DNA from: Saccoglossus kowalevskii
Taxonomy: Eukaryota > Hemichordata > Enteropneusta > Harrimaniidae
Direction of reading: 5' to 3'
Assembly (NCBI RefSeq): GCF_000003605.2
Contig: NW_003106617.1
Span: 35,001-45,225 of the forward strand
DNA: 10,225 nt
In this document: positions 1 to 7,914 of the stretch, piece after piece
Position numbering within the stretch: position 1 is the stretch's first letter
Layout: every line of letters starts with the position of its first letter
Position numbers and translations under genes: made by a program
The notes under the pieces: model-generated
Database searches by the model: none
Told to the model about the DNA's origin: nothing
What the model saw: only the letters and a program-made list of their open reading frames with translations

Positions 1-1124
1 TTGCCATGCGCGGACTTGAATTTATTTGAATAATAGCGTTTCTTTGCTGACTTGAGGAGTTTAGTCAAAAGGTTTCTATATGTTCTATATTTCGTTTGTT
101 TTTCAAAGTTGCCAGGATTTTTTTTCATCTTGGCAAATAATTTGTGGTTGGCTTGAACTGATTTAATTATACCTTTTGACAACCATGCTTTAGATGGATG
201 TTTTAATTTCCTTTTGTTTAATTTGACCTGCAAATGCTTACACAAAACCGTATAAAATAAGTCATAAAATGTATTATATGCATCACTAGGGTCGGAGTGA
301 TCATACACTGGCTGCCAAGATATCTCGTTCAAGTCTGCAATAAACATGGATTGGTTGTAATTAGTATAGTCATACTTCAAGACCGTATCCTCTTTTTTAA
401 AAGCGTGCTGACAATTTTTAAAATTACAATAAGGGGAAAATGGTCGCTAATATCTGTGTGAATGCATTCGTAAGAACGTGATCAATTGCAGTACTAGAAG
501 TATCAGTGACCCTAGTAGGTGTGCTGATAATTTGGAAAAAATTGTACGAATTGAGAATAGTGTTGTAGTGAGTGGCAGGTGGGGAATCAACAGACGTGTC
601 AATGTTCACGTCGCCAAGTATAATAGAATCAATAGCCTTGGCTGACAACTGGTGTAGACATAGCTCTAAACTGTCAAAATATTCATGATATGGAGTGTTA
701 GGTTTACGGTACTTATGATAATCTTTTTGTTGTTTATGTGGGTTTCCACAAAGATCGATTCACAGTGCATAATTTTGAATGTGTTAATACGGGTAAAAGT
801 CAAGGATTCGTGAAAATACAGTGCTACGTCTCTGCCTTTTGAAATGTCACGGTTACATGTAATTAAATTATAAGATGATAAATTATATTGAGAGCAGTTA
901 GAGTTTGTATTCAGCCATGTTTCGGTCAGGCCAAGAAAAAGAAAATTATGTTTTATGACACTCAAAAAAGCAATAAGTTCCTCAAAATGTTTAGATAAAG
1001 ATCTGATATTAAAATGAATTAAATTATGCGAGAAATTTGAAAAGATAGAATGTGAATTGAATTGGTCAACTGAGTAAGAATTACAGTTATACTTAACGAT
1101 GGCATTGTCATTTTGTGTATCCAT
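1..1124 (-). pseudogene. LINE ORF2, 5' part: EEP-type endonuclease and linker, frameshifted, truncated by the window edge
   Basis: The endonuclease nicks target DNA to prime reverse transcription. All its usual blocks are visible but spread over different frames: FNIRSLSKHFEEL and GLTETWL (about 1020-900), RKPNTPYHEYF then IILGDVNID (about 705-595), STAIDHVLTN (about 490-465), and ISDHFPLIV (about 455-425). Frame changes are needed near 700-725, near 455-470 and again near 415-425. From about 420 to position 1 one frame is open and reads like the helical linker before reverse transcriptase, with KYDYTNYNQSMFIADLNEI, SWQPVYDHSDPSDAYNTFY, KAWLSKGIIKSVQ and KSAKKRYYSNKF. The start Met at 1124 follows ORF1 by 44 bases. 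GRD replaces the glycine-rich GGG usually seen before VALY. The copy cannot make a functional protein. Confidence 0.85.
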
Positions 1125-1168
1125 AATAGTTCAGGTTGTGACTTAAACGTTTAATATATTTATGTGTA

Positions 1169-1967
1169 TTAGCAGTCGGCGGTGATAACATCAGTCGACG
1201 GTTGTTGAATACGTTCAATATCTTTAAGTGATGTTATCCTTAGAGCACTAGTTCCCTCACATCGTCGTACATAAATCTTACTGCCGACTGTCCATATAAA
1301 CTTCCATCCACACTGTTTTCTGACCACGTTCGCATTGTGAAAGAGGTGTTTGTTGGCAGCTGTTAGGTTCTCGTTGATATAAACGGTATTTGTTGTAATG
1401 CGGTCTATATTCATGTCCTTTGATGATTTATTTAATAGGTGCTGGTCGTGGGCCTGTTTTTGCTGGTAAGCGATGGCTTACGTCAATGTCGTCAGAGTCC
1501 GCGACTTGCACAACCAACTTATCTGTATCTTCATTTGGCTGTTGCTGGATGCCATGTATCTCCAGATTGTTGCGCCTTGTGTATTGTTGTAATTCTTGTA
1601 ATTCAGTAGTGGCTGAACCTAAGTTGGTTTGTACTGTTTCGAGTTTGGCTTTTAACTCATGATTTTCTTTAACAATTTCCTCCATGCGTGCCTTGTACTC
1701 TTCAAAAAAATTGTCGATGTAATCAACGGATTTCTGTAATTCACTAACCTTCCTTTTCAATGATGGTATATGGTCGGTTTTACGGCCAAGAGCCTCCAGG
1801 GTAGGTATGATGTCTTTAAGCTGGTGTTGGTGTCCTTCATCGGCCATCTTGGGTGATCCAGTACAGGCATCTTTCGGAAAACGCTTCAACTCACATTTCC
1901 TACAAAGTTCAAGGTCTCCTTGGCCAAGACAGACGCTTCTAGTTGTGCCACAGTCATTGCATTTCAT
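1169..1967 (-). pseudogene. LINE ORF1 protein, broken: zinc knuckles, coiled coil, FP25-like C-terminal domain
   Basis: ORF1 proteins of LINEs are nucleic-acid-binding chaperones that coat the element's RNA. The first frame (1967 to 1428, 179 codons) opens with paired CxxC motifs at residues 3-6 and 22-25. A heptad-rich coiled coil follows at about residues 65-130. It ends in RRNNLEIHGI, the typical hinge before the RRM-like domain. The frame stops shortly after HRLPAKTGPRPAPI. The C-terminal part lies in another frame (1414 to 1169) and contains VYINENLTAANKHLF and WKFIWTVGSKIYVRR. These match the C-terminal domain shared by many LINE ORF1 proteins and the baculovirus FP25-type family. Much of the RRM-like segment normally found between the two parts is missing near 1415-1430, so a deletion with a frameshift is inferred. 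The start was chosen because the first cysteine pair follows this Met directly. Confidence 0.82.
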
Positions 1968-2560
1968 TTCCAGGCTTCAAAGTAGTTAGAGTGTATACTA
2001 ATGAAGTGAAATCAGAAGTTTTCAGGAGCTGCAAAAAAACCGTGTCACTCTATCGCTATACACAACACTGCCATCAGTTCAACAGTGTGAACAATATTCT
2101 CGGAATATATAATTACCTAGTTTGCTGATTGAAATTAGTTGTGTTAATTAGAAAAATTTATTTATTTATCTCAAAAAATATGTACATTCTTTGTAAATAT
2201 ACTGTTTACTTTTAGAGAGAATATTTTTCTGTCAGTATTACTACCAATATGTATTAGTGCTATATGACTGCATGATTTTTTAAAATAGTGCAACATTTTT
2301 TTTATGATTGAAGCCTGTTGAATTATCAATACCGGTAACTGAATGGGTTTACTGATAACAAAAATCAAATTTCAATAAATATTTAGAAAATTCACAATTT
2401 AACACTGAACATTTTTAAATGATGTCATTGCAACCTGTGCTCATTGATTGGCTGGTTGGAATCAACTGTCATTGGAGTTTATAAATATTCATACAAATGA
2501 AGAGAAGGGATTTGATTTGTTGACAGTGATTTTATTATCGGAGTCATTAAGAATACCTAC
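1968..2560. other. PIGM intron 3, proximal part: no gene seen
   Basis: This stretch lies between the LINE ORF1 start and the exon 3 donor. It is AT-rich and has no open frame with recognisable similarity. A minus-strand frame at 2368-2171 is low-complexity (Ile/Lys/Ser) and matches nothing I know. The LINE's 5' UTR may occupy the left portion up to about 2130. Confidence 0.5.
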
Positions 2561-2819
2561 CTGAGAAGTGCACACTTTGTTAAAAGTAACAAATATGAAA
2601 GTATGAACAAAACAGCAGAATGGAATGTCTTCATAATATTTCAAAGATGCCACCACAAGCAGAATTAACTGTGGGAGAAAACTAAGAATTCCCAGAAATG
2701 ACGAAATGTCCAACTGTGCAGTCAAATATAACATGTAGAAGTATACAGAGAAGTTATGACGAATATCTTTTCTAGTGATGTGGTACAGATAGGTTTCTTG
2801 TATAGCTTTGAATCCATAC
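2561..2819 (-). CDS. PIGM: PIGM exon 3
   Basis: The exon is 259 bases. A strong acceptor (TTTTCTTTACTTGACAG) precedes it. The split codon TG|G restores [16 protein letters not shown], which aligns without gaps to the family pattern [31 protein letters not shown] is the most conserved PIG-M block. Two more hydrophobic segments follow, then [20 protein letters not shown]. The donor is CAG|GTAGGT, phase 0. The next conserved family residues (a YFLWY-type block) are not found between 2560 and 1 on this strand, so the following exon is outside the window. Confidence 0.95.
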
Positions 2820-5800
2820 CTGTCAAGTAAAGAAAATAACAAGCCATGCATGGCACAGTCCCTGTTAGTTATCAAATTTAAGATGTATAATTTTGTTTAC
2901 AGTAATATAGCGGGAATATAAACATGTCAGGAATATGAATATGATGATTGTTTAACATTTAAATGATTAACATTTGTATCTGAGAGTATTGAGAGATATT
3001 GCTCTGGAACAGCATTATTTAAATACATGTATAATGAAATGTGAACATAGTCAGTCAAAGCATGTCAGAGATATGGCTCTAGAAGCCCTTTCATTAAAAC
3101 AAAATGGCTACTAGTCAGCCATTCTGAATCTGATCTAAAAAACTAGCAGCCTGTCGGCTGAGATTGCTCCGCTGTTAGCAATGCACATTGCAATTAAAGA
3201 ACAGAAGATATCATTCGGAAATGAACAATATGTATAGTATTAAAGCAATCAGACTTTTTATAACTTTTTATCAAAAATATTAATTAAAATTAGATAATTT
3301 AAGAACAAAATCATCACGAAATGAACAAATCGGAGAGAGGTCTACCTGTATGCCAATGTAGTATATATAATATCAAAGCAATTAGATTTGCGGACGAAGT
3401 CGTACGGAAAAAATAACGTGCATCAGGAACCCGTAATGTGTAATGTATGTGTAATGTAATGTATGTACCAAGTTTGAACAAAATCCATCCAGAAATGCTT
3501 GATATTTGATGTTTTTTAACACAAAAATGGCCACCATTCAGCCATTTTTAATAGGATCGTCAAACCAATATATGTGTATATCTATGACATGATGTATAAT
3601 GAATATTTAAAATTTGAACATAATCAGTCACAGCAAGTCAGAGATATGGCACTACTAGTAGAACCACATTTATTAGAACACAATGGCCACCAGTCGGCCA
3701 TTTTGAATCTTATCTGAAAACAAAATGATGTGCATCAAGGTCCTATAATGTCCAACGTATATACCAAGTTTGAACAAAATCCATCGTGTAAACAGCCAAG
3801 AAATGCTTGATTTTGGTGATTTTTAGAACAAAAATTGCTGCCATTTAGCCATCTTGAATCATACAGTGAAACAAATTAATGTGTATATGTATAATATCAT
3901 GTATGATGTATGTATGAAGTTTGATTGTGATTGGTGAATGGTCCAGGCAATTCTAAGATACAGGTCCGGCCAGACGCACGCACGCATGGAGGTCATAACA
4001 TAAGTCCCCGTTTTCGGACTGCGTTCGAACGGGGACTAACAAATTACATGTAACACAAAAGATACATCTGTTTAGGTCAATCATTCAGGGAAAACAATAA
4101 TCTGCCAAATAACAAGTAATTTATTTTAGTCGGTAACATGTGGCATAAATTACGTTTTGGTTTCTATTTGATACATATCTTTTTTGATGATGCAATAAAT
4201 ATTCAAAATGAAAACATTCCAAAGTCACACACATTTGTATTTAAGACACTGAGAATTGTAGTAACTTCATTGCAAAACTTACTGCACGGCAATGCTGACA
4301 TCTAATGTTTGTTGACCGAAGCACGGTTACTAGTAATCATGACCGAAGTTTGACCCCAAGTCACGCACTGAACTGGCACGTTACCTTATCAATCTTTTTC
4401 TTCCATGCTCCGCGCATTGATCTTGTAAAATTGTTATTATTTTCGACAGTGCTGTAATTACGCAAACTTGTATATTTCAAGATTGTTTAGTGCACTGCTT
4501 TTCTAATTACTCAAATTTGTTCACAATATTGTACTGGCTCTAAAATTTCAACATAGTAATATATCGCTTTCATAACAATTACGCAAATTCAATTTATTTA
4601 ATATTGGACACAGTTCAAGTTGCGTTCATGAACGATACAAAGTGGTATAGATTTAAAGAGTTTTTCTAAATTTATTAATAATAGTTACCGGTAATACTCA
4701 AACTGTATCATTAAAACCACCAATTTTGACCACTCCTGTGCCAGTGGTCAGTGTTTGGGCGAGCGACTGGTCTTATCAATAAGCGAGCGAGAGGAATAAA
4801 ACAAGAAATATTGCGGTAGTTTTCTGGTCGAAAATACAGTGTGGTCAGAAATTAAGTGATAAGTGGTTGATTCAAAAGTGGTAAGTTGGGCGAAATGAGT
4901 ACTGTTCAAGTGATGTTAGCATATTTCTAATTTAGTTTTAACTTGTACAATATTTATTTACTCGCTGTTTACTATAGCTAGAACGCTGTATGTGTCTTCA
5001 CTTTCAGGTTAGTTTTTTTGCTACAACAACATGAATTTTCATTTGGGATTTTTAGAAACTTAAAATGAACCATTATGGCATTCATATGCACAACATCTCA
5101 CATTTCACACTTTTAAATTGTCAGTAAACAAGGTCATTCATAGAAGCACTTCTATGCGATTGTCGTACTACATGTAGAATGAATTGGTTCAATTATCAGT
5201 ATTCACTAGAGGCGAAATAACACCATGCAAAGTGGATGTTTGAAGCCTACTTCACTGCCTGTTTTATGCTCGATATTTAGGGCGTTTTGCAACACATACA
5301 AGTTGTTTTAATCTCCAGGATTCATTCATAGATCTCAAATATCCCCTTTAAGTATTTTCAGTATGAGATCATATTTCACTGTGTCTTATAATAAACAATA
5401 CTGGGTACAGTACTTACCAATAGTATGCTAGCCATGTTGAAATTACAAAGGTTAACACTGAGACAAACACAAACTGCAATCGAAATTTGTTTGGCCAAAA
5501 AATCTTCATTAGAAAGTTCTGATGGTTAGTTCTTTTTTTCCTTTTATTGTCAGTTTCTATTTTTTGTGTTTCCATATTAAAATCTCCATTAAGAATAAAA
5601 TACATTGGAATAGCATATGTGACTGGATATATCTTCACATGCACCGAGAGGGCATAGCAGAACGCTGATGTCTTAGTCTTTTTCACCATCAAACAGTAAA
5701 TTGTGAGTAACACTAAGGCAGACATGATGGACTCGGCATTTCCACGACTGGAAACAGTCATAGGCAGTGGATTGAATAACCATATGAGTGATGAAATATG

Positions 5801-6472
5801 CGCTGTGTCATGGCGACATTTCCGCAATGTCAGTATACAGTATATGAGATAACCAGTGATGACATCACAGAGGATGAAGACAACTTTTCCAAATGATGAA
5901 GACAGGTAGATATTCGGAGTCAGTAACCATGCCAACAATGGTGTGTATCTGTATGTGGCTCGTTCATATGGGGATTCACCCTATTTATATAAGTAAAGCA
6001 AATAAAATACTCTTCAATATTAGTCATAATTCTCTGGGAAACAAGATATATTTTCTGACAGTATTGAACACCTGTTCATTCAGTTTTAGGTCTACACATG
6101 AAATAAAAGAACAGATTTTCAAAATAAAGGTTGTGAGTACAACATCGCTGTGAAATGTCTAAATAAATGGAATACATGTATATATTAGGGCAGTATCAAA
6201 GTTGACTCGTCTGTAATATGACTCCAGCAATTATATATTTCAACTTTGGGGGCGTGGTCATTTTATACAAGTTTAAGAGGATGTATGTGTTTTCTTTTCA
6301 AAATATTTTGATTATTGCGTACCTGTGTCACATAACGTGCAGCATCAGTAAATACGTGGTAATCAACATCGGTGTATTTCACTTGCATCGTACGATCTTG
6401 CCACTCTCCATACAACAGCAAAACAAGCCGGGTGAGAACTGCTGCACAAACGGAATGTTTTACCGCCCACAT
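2561..6472 (-). CDS. PIGM: GPI mannosyltransferase 1 (PIG-M), exons 1-3 of a spliced gene, 3' end outside the window
   Basis: PIG-M is the catalytic subunit of GPI mannosyltransferase I. With PIG-X it transfers the first alpha-1,4-linked mannose from dolichol-phosphate-mannose to GlcN-PI on the lumenal side of the ER. The coding sequence is join(6472-6323, 5980-5418, 2819-2561), 972 bases or 324 codons in one frame. The lumenal DXD motif lies in [19 protein letters not shown] (Asp35, Asp37). Family signatures follow in order: [70 protein letters not shown], and TFNKVCTSQ. Human PIG-M has about 423 residues, so roughly 100 C-terminal residues are missing. They must lie beyond intron 3, left of position 1. 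All splice sites are GT-AG (phases 0 and 2). The vertebrate coding sequence is uninterrupted, so the intron-rich structure is a lineage difference. It diverges from a plus-strand gene starting at 6842. Confidence 0.95.
3143..3407 (-). mobile_element. Short Helitron/Helentron-like non-autonomous element inserted in repeat copy 1
   Basis: The two repeat copies align up to ATCTAAAAAA or ATCTGAAAAC and resume at AAATAACGTGCATCA or AAATGATGTGCATCA, so 3143-3407 is an insert. Read on the minus strand its 3' end is a hairpin (CAGCC, 4-base loop, GGCTG) followed by CTAG and then host T's, which resembles a Helitron CTRR terminus. A second stem, ATTGCT/AGCAAT, is at 3163-3182. The interior (about 3236-3368) is one shortened monomer of the unit that is tandemly repeated at 7318-7914, followed by the start of a second. 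The first 110 bases closely match 7227-7335. Assignment to Helitron/Helentron is inference; no Rep/helicase is encoded. Confidence 0.6.
4003..4037. repeat. Terminal hairpin of the repeat block
   Basis: A perfect 10-base stem (AGTCCCCGTT at 4003-4012, AACGGGGACT at 4028-4037) closes a 15-base loop. It follows a GACGCACGCACGCATGG tract directly and probably marks the end of the repeat element, because unrelated sequence begins just after it. Confidence 0.65.
4041..5417. other. PIGM intron 2, proximal part: no gene seen
   Basis: This is AT-rich intronic sequence without a supported exon on either strand. The only structured part is about 4725-4790. It holds an 8-base inverted repeat (TGACCACT at 4727-4734, AGTGGTCA at 4743-4750), two GCGAGCGA direct repeats (4759-4766, 4783-4790) and a CTTAT/ATAAG stem between them (4772-4783). 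I cannot tell whether this is regulatory or a repeat fragment. Confidence 0.5.
5418..5980 (-). CDS. PIGM: PIGM exon 2 (central membrane domain)
   Basis: The exon is 563 bases. The acceptor AG is at 5982-5981 and the first codons read [14 protein letters not shown], which joins exon 1 in phase 0 exactly where the family reads FVT-x-G-x-SPY. It carries most of the core: [36 protein letters not shown] and [14 protein letters not shown] Lys/Arg-rich loop ([15 protein letters not shown]) follows, where PIG-M proteins vary in length and sequence. The donor is TTG|GTAAGT with two bases of a codon left over. Reading into the intron gives an immediate TAA, which confirms the splice. The acceptor has a weak pyrimidine tract. 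Confidence 0.95.
6323..6472 (-). CDS. PIGM: PIGM exon 1 (start codon, signal anchor, DXD motif)
   Basis: This exon gives 50 codons. The ATG at 6472 opens a hydrophobic segment (residues about 8-22, [13 protein letters not shown]) that acts as the first membrane span. [20 protein letters not shown] follows, with the DXD motif that the PIG-M family needs for activity. An in-frame TAG at 6487-6485 rules out a longer unspliced N-terminus. The N-terminus is somewhat shorter than in human PIG-M. The exon ends after a CAG glutamine codon at the donor CAG|GTACGC, phase 0. Intron 1 is 342 bases long. Confidence 0.93.
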
Positions 6473-6841
6473 ATTGTAAAAAACCTACAATGAAGCGCTG
6501 AACAATTCGTAAAATAGTGGGTTCGGTAAAACGGTTGGTGATCGTGCATCAATACAAAGTAGGTTTTACGCAATCATGTTGTTAAGCTGAAACCTAGTGA
6601 AAACATGTATTTTAATATGATGGGCGCCATTTTGAAAAAAACTTTGTTGTGATTGGTCAGTGACGACCTCGTCTAACTTAAAATCTCGTGACATGCGAGA
6701 GTTTGCAAGTAAATCACAAATACTTCCTGGTTTCGTCAGCTGTTGGAAATACAGTGCCTTGTTTAACCATTTCCCGTTTATCTCTATATTCGCCAGACGC
6801 ACATTATTGAAACCTGTTTGTAATAACGTGGGGCCGAGGCT
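6473..6841. promoter_or_regulatory. Probable bidirectional promoter between PIGM (-) and the plus-strand gene
   Basis: Only 369 bases separate the two start codons. No TATA box is evident in a sensible place. On the PIGM strand there is AAAATGGCGCC (6634-6624), close to the YY1 consensus, which often sits just downstream of TATA-less starts. About 20 bases upstream of it in the PIGM direction is CCAATCA (ATTGG at 6652-6656), an NF-Y type box. TGACG follows at 6661-6665 on the plus strand, a CREB/ATF half site. An interrupted TCTCG/CGAGA pair is at 6684-6700. Motif identities are by eye. The shared-promoter role is inferred from the head-to-head layout. Confidence 0.6.
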
Positions 6842-6997
6842 ATGGATTTCGCTAGCCTGAACAAAGAAGCTGTAGTATGGGCAAATTCGACCTCGTTTGA
6901 GCTGGTGTTAGCCGATGAAAGTGAAAGACGACTTGTGTTTACATCCGGTGAAGTCTCCTTCTTTGTCGTGTGTCCGGATCATAGCAAAGATAATTTT
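6842..6997 (+). CDS. First coding exon of an unidentified gene, possibly an RWD/E2-like N-terminal domain
   Basis: There are 52 codons. The start has a good Kozak context (GCT ATG G, G at -3 and +4), and an in-frame TAA at 6824-6826 excludes a longer frame. The exon ends at the strong donor TTT|GTAAGTGAG at 6998, phase 0. The protein begins MDFASLNKEAVVWANSTSFE, then an acidic/basic turn (LADESERR) and a beta-rich stretch, LVFTSGEVSFFVVCPDH. Joined to the exon at 8905 it reads KDNF-HVWSDSE, a smooth continuation. The pattern of strands, then a CPD turn, then a VWSD turn, then a long helix resembles RWD/ubiquitin-conjugating-like folds such as those in UBE2Q or PARP6/8 relatives. That is a weak impression of fold, not an identification. 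Base composition is more GC-balanced than the surrounding intron. Confidence 0.7.
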
Positions 6998-7086
6998 GTA
7001 AGTGAGACTGGAATCTGCTACGTCTCCGGGGAAAGACTTTCCAATGTACTACCACCCTTTACTCGAACTCTAACCCAACGCACCAG

Positions 7087-7099
7087 CCCCCCCCCCCCC
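7087..7099 (+). repeat. Poly-C tract (13 C)
   Basis: A single run of 13 cytosines sits in intron 1 of the plus-strand gene, about 90 bases past the exon 1 donor. Its length is likely variable between individuals and prone to sequencing error. Confidence 0.9.
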
Positions 7100-7226
7100 A
7101 ATTCTGTTGTATAACAGTAAGCGCCTTTAGGTAACTCAAATTAGCTTAACAAGTTATGCAAGTGTTCATTACTACACAGGAAAGTCTAAGATAACATCAT
7201 AATTACAATACCTATAATAACATAAA

Positions 7227-7914
7227 CAAGCAGCCTCTCGGCTGATAGCTCCGCTGTTAGCAATGCACATTTCAATTAAAGAACAGAAGATATCATTAGA
7301 AAATGAACAATAAGTATAGTATCAAAGCAATGGGACTTGCTGTTTTCAACAAGAATTCAAAAATATCATTTTTCACCATAAATGATTGTGGTTTTTAACA
7401 AGAAGAAAATATCACTTTTTACCAAAAATGATAAAAATATTCATCAAAATTAGAGAATTTAAAATATCATGAAATGAACAAATTTGAGAGTGGTCCACAT
7501 GTAGTACCTATATACGGTATGTAATATCAAAGCAATTGGACTTGTGGTTTTTTAACAAGAAGTTGAAAATATCACTTTTTACCAAAAATGACAAAAATAT
7601 TCACCAAAATTAGAGAATTAAAGATATCATTACAAAATGAACAAATCTGAGAGAGGTCCACATGTAGTACCTATATATGTAATATCAAAGCAATTTGACT
7701 TGCGCTTTTTAACAAGAAGTCGAAAATATCACTTTTTACCAAAAATGACAAAAATATTCACCAAAATTAGAGAATTGAAGATATCATTACAAAATGAACA
7801 AATCTGAGAGAGATCCACATGTAGTACCTATATATGTAATATCAAAGCAATTGGACTTGCAGTTTTTAACAAGAAGTCGAAAATATCACTTTTTACCAAA
7901 AATGACAAAAAGAT
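7227..7914 (-). mobile_element. Helitron/Helentron-like non-autonomous element with internal tandem array
   Basis: The left end repeats the 3143-3250 element nearly base for base: a CAGCC/GGCTG hairpin (7231-7244, loop TCTC), CTCCGCTGTTAGCAATGCACA, TCAATTAAAGAACAGAAGATA, and TATCAAAGCAAT. On the minus strand the hairpin is followed by CTTG, where the other copy has CTAG. The interior is a tandem array. The right end, near 7914, falls inside a monomer. Bivalve elements of the pearl/HINE type have this design: conserved ends around a variable number of roughly 160 bp repeats. That kinship is inferred from layout and unit length. Confidence 0.62.
7318..7914. repeat. Tandem array of a ~158 bp unit, about 3.5 copies
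   Basis: Units start at about 7318, 7523, 7681 and 7838, each with a TATCAAAGCAAT-type start. The last is cut after about 75 bases. The spacing from the second unit on is 158 and 157. The common order is RACTTG, TTTTTAACAAGAAG, AAAATATCACTTTTTACC, AAAATGAYAAAAATATTCA, ATTAGAGAATT, GAACAAATCTGAGAGAG, and CCACATGTAGTACCTATATA. The first unit is about 205 bases because its AACAAGAA...TATCA...ACCA...AATGAT segment is duplicated internally. The inner units are nearly identical, which suggests recent expansion or homogenisation. Confidence 0.9.

Larger units (their letters stand above)
1..2130 (-). mobile_element. 5' half of a degenerate non-LTR retrotransposon (LINE, CR1/L2-like group)
   Basis: Read on the minus strand, this stretch contains, in order, a LINE-type ORF1, a short gap of about 45 bases, and an ORF2 that begins with an apurinic-type endonuclease and continues into the linker before reverse transcriptase. 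The reverse transcriptase and the 3' end lie beyond position 1. Several frameshifts and an internal deletion show that the copy is dead. It sits in intron 3 of PIGM, in the same orientation as that gene. The 5' boundary is uncertain: protein similarity stops at 1967, and 1968-2130 is kept only as a possible 5' UTR. Placement in the CR1/L2 group is inferred from the ORF1 architecture and the endonuclease style. Confidence 0.85.
3029..4040. repeat. Duplicated intronic repeat block (two diverged direct copies)
   Basis: Two similar blocks follow one another in PIGM intron 2. Each has, in order, GTCAGAGATATGGC, then AAAATGGCTAC or CAATGGCCACC with GTCRGCCATT, then GTGCATCA, then ACCAAGTTTGAACAAAATCC, then AGAAATGCTTGAT, and a second GGCCACC or TGCTGCC segment with AGCCAT. 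Copy 1 covers about 3029-3560 and copy 2 about 3590-3870. Copy 2 continues into a GACGCACGCACGCATGG tract and a terminal hairpin. Copy 1 is longer because it carries an inserted element at about 3143-3407. There is no coding potential. The style is like dispersed non-coding repeats of molluscs, but I cannot name the family. Confidence 0.7.

Noticed and set aside
1420-2128. Plus-strand open frames at 1420-1662, 1807-1989 and 1943-2128
   Set aside because: They lie opposite LINE ORF1 or its flank, and the minus-strand frame has the recognisable protein. These are antisense shadows.
2171-2368. Minus-strand open frame of 65 codons
   Set aside because: Low-complexity residues with no match to PIG-M's C-terminus, no good acceptor noted and no family resemblance. 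Treated as intron.
2489-2875. Taking the whole open frame here as an exon
   Set aside because: Residues before YGFK and after CTSQ are intronic. Consensus splice sites at 2819 and 2561 cut the frame to the part that matches PIG-M.
3961-4040. GTTCGAAC near 4023 as a tRNA or SINE B box
   Set aside because: No A box at a suitable distance and no cloverleaf. The bases belong to the terminal hairpin.
5893-6493. Plus-strand open frames at 5893-6153 and 6218-6493
   Set aside because: They run opposite PIGM exons 1 and 2 and intron 1, without recognisable protein features.
6566-6860. Open frames inside the intergenic interval on both strands
   Set aside because: Neither has a plausible protein. 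The interval is better explained as a shared promoter with 5' UTRs.
6998-7114. Reading exon 1 of the plus-strand gene through to the stop at 7114
   Set aside because: A strong GTAAGTGAG donor at 6998 and a phase-matched exon at 8905 fit better. The read-through tail runs into a poly-C tract and looks like intron.
7318-7914. Tandem array as a CRISPR array
   Set aside because: The whole 158-base unit repeats without unique spacers, in a eukaryotic intron. It is a minisatellite-type array.
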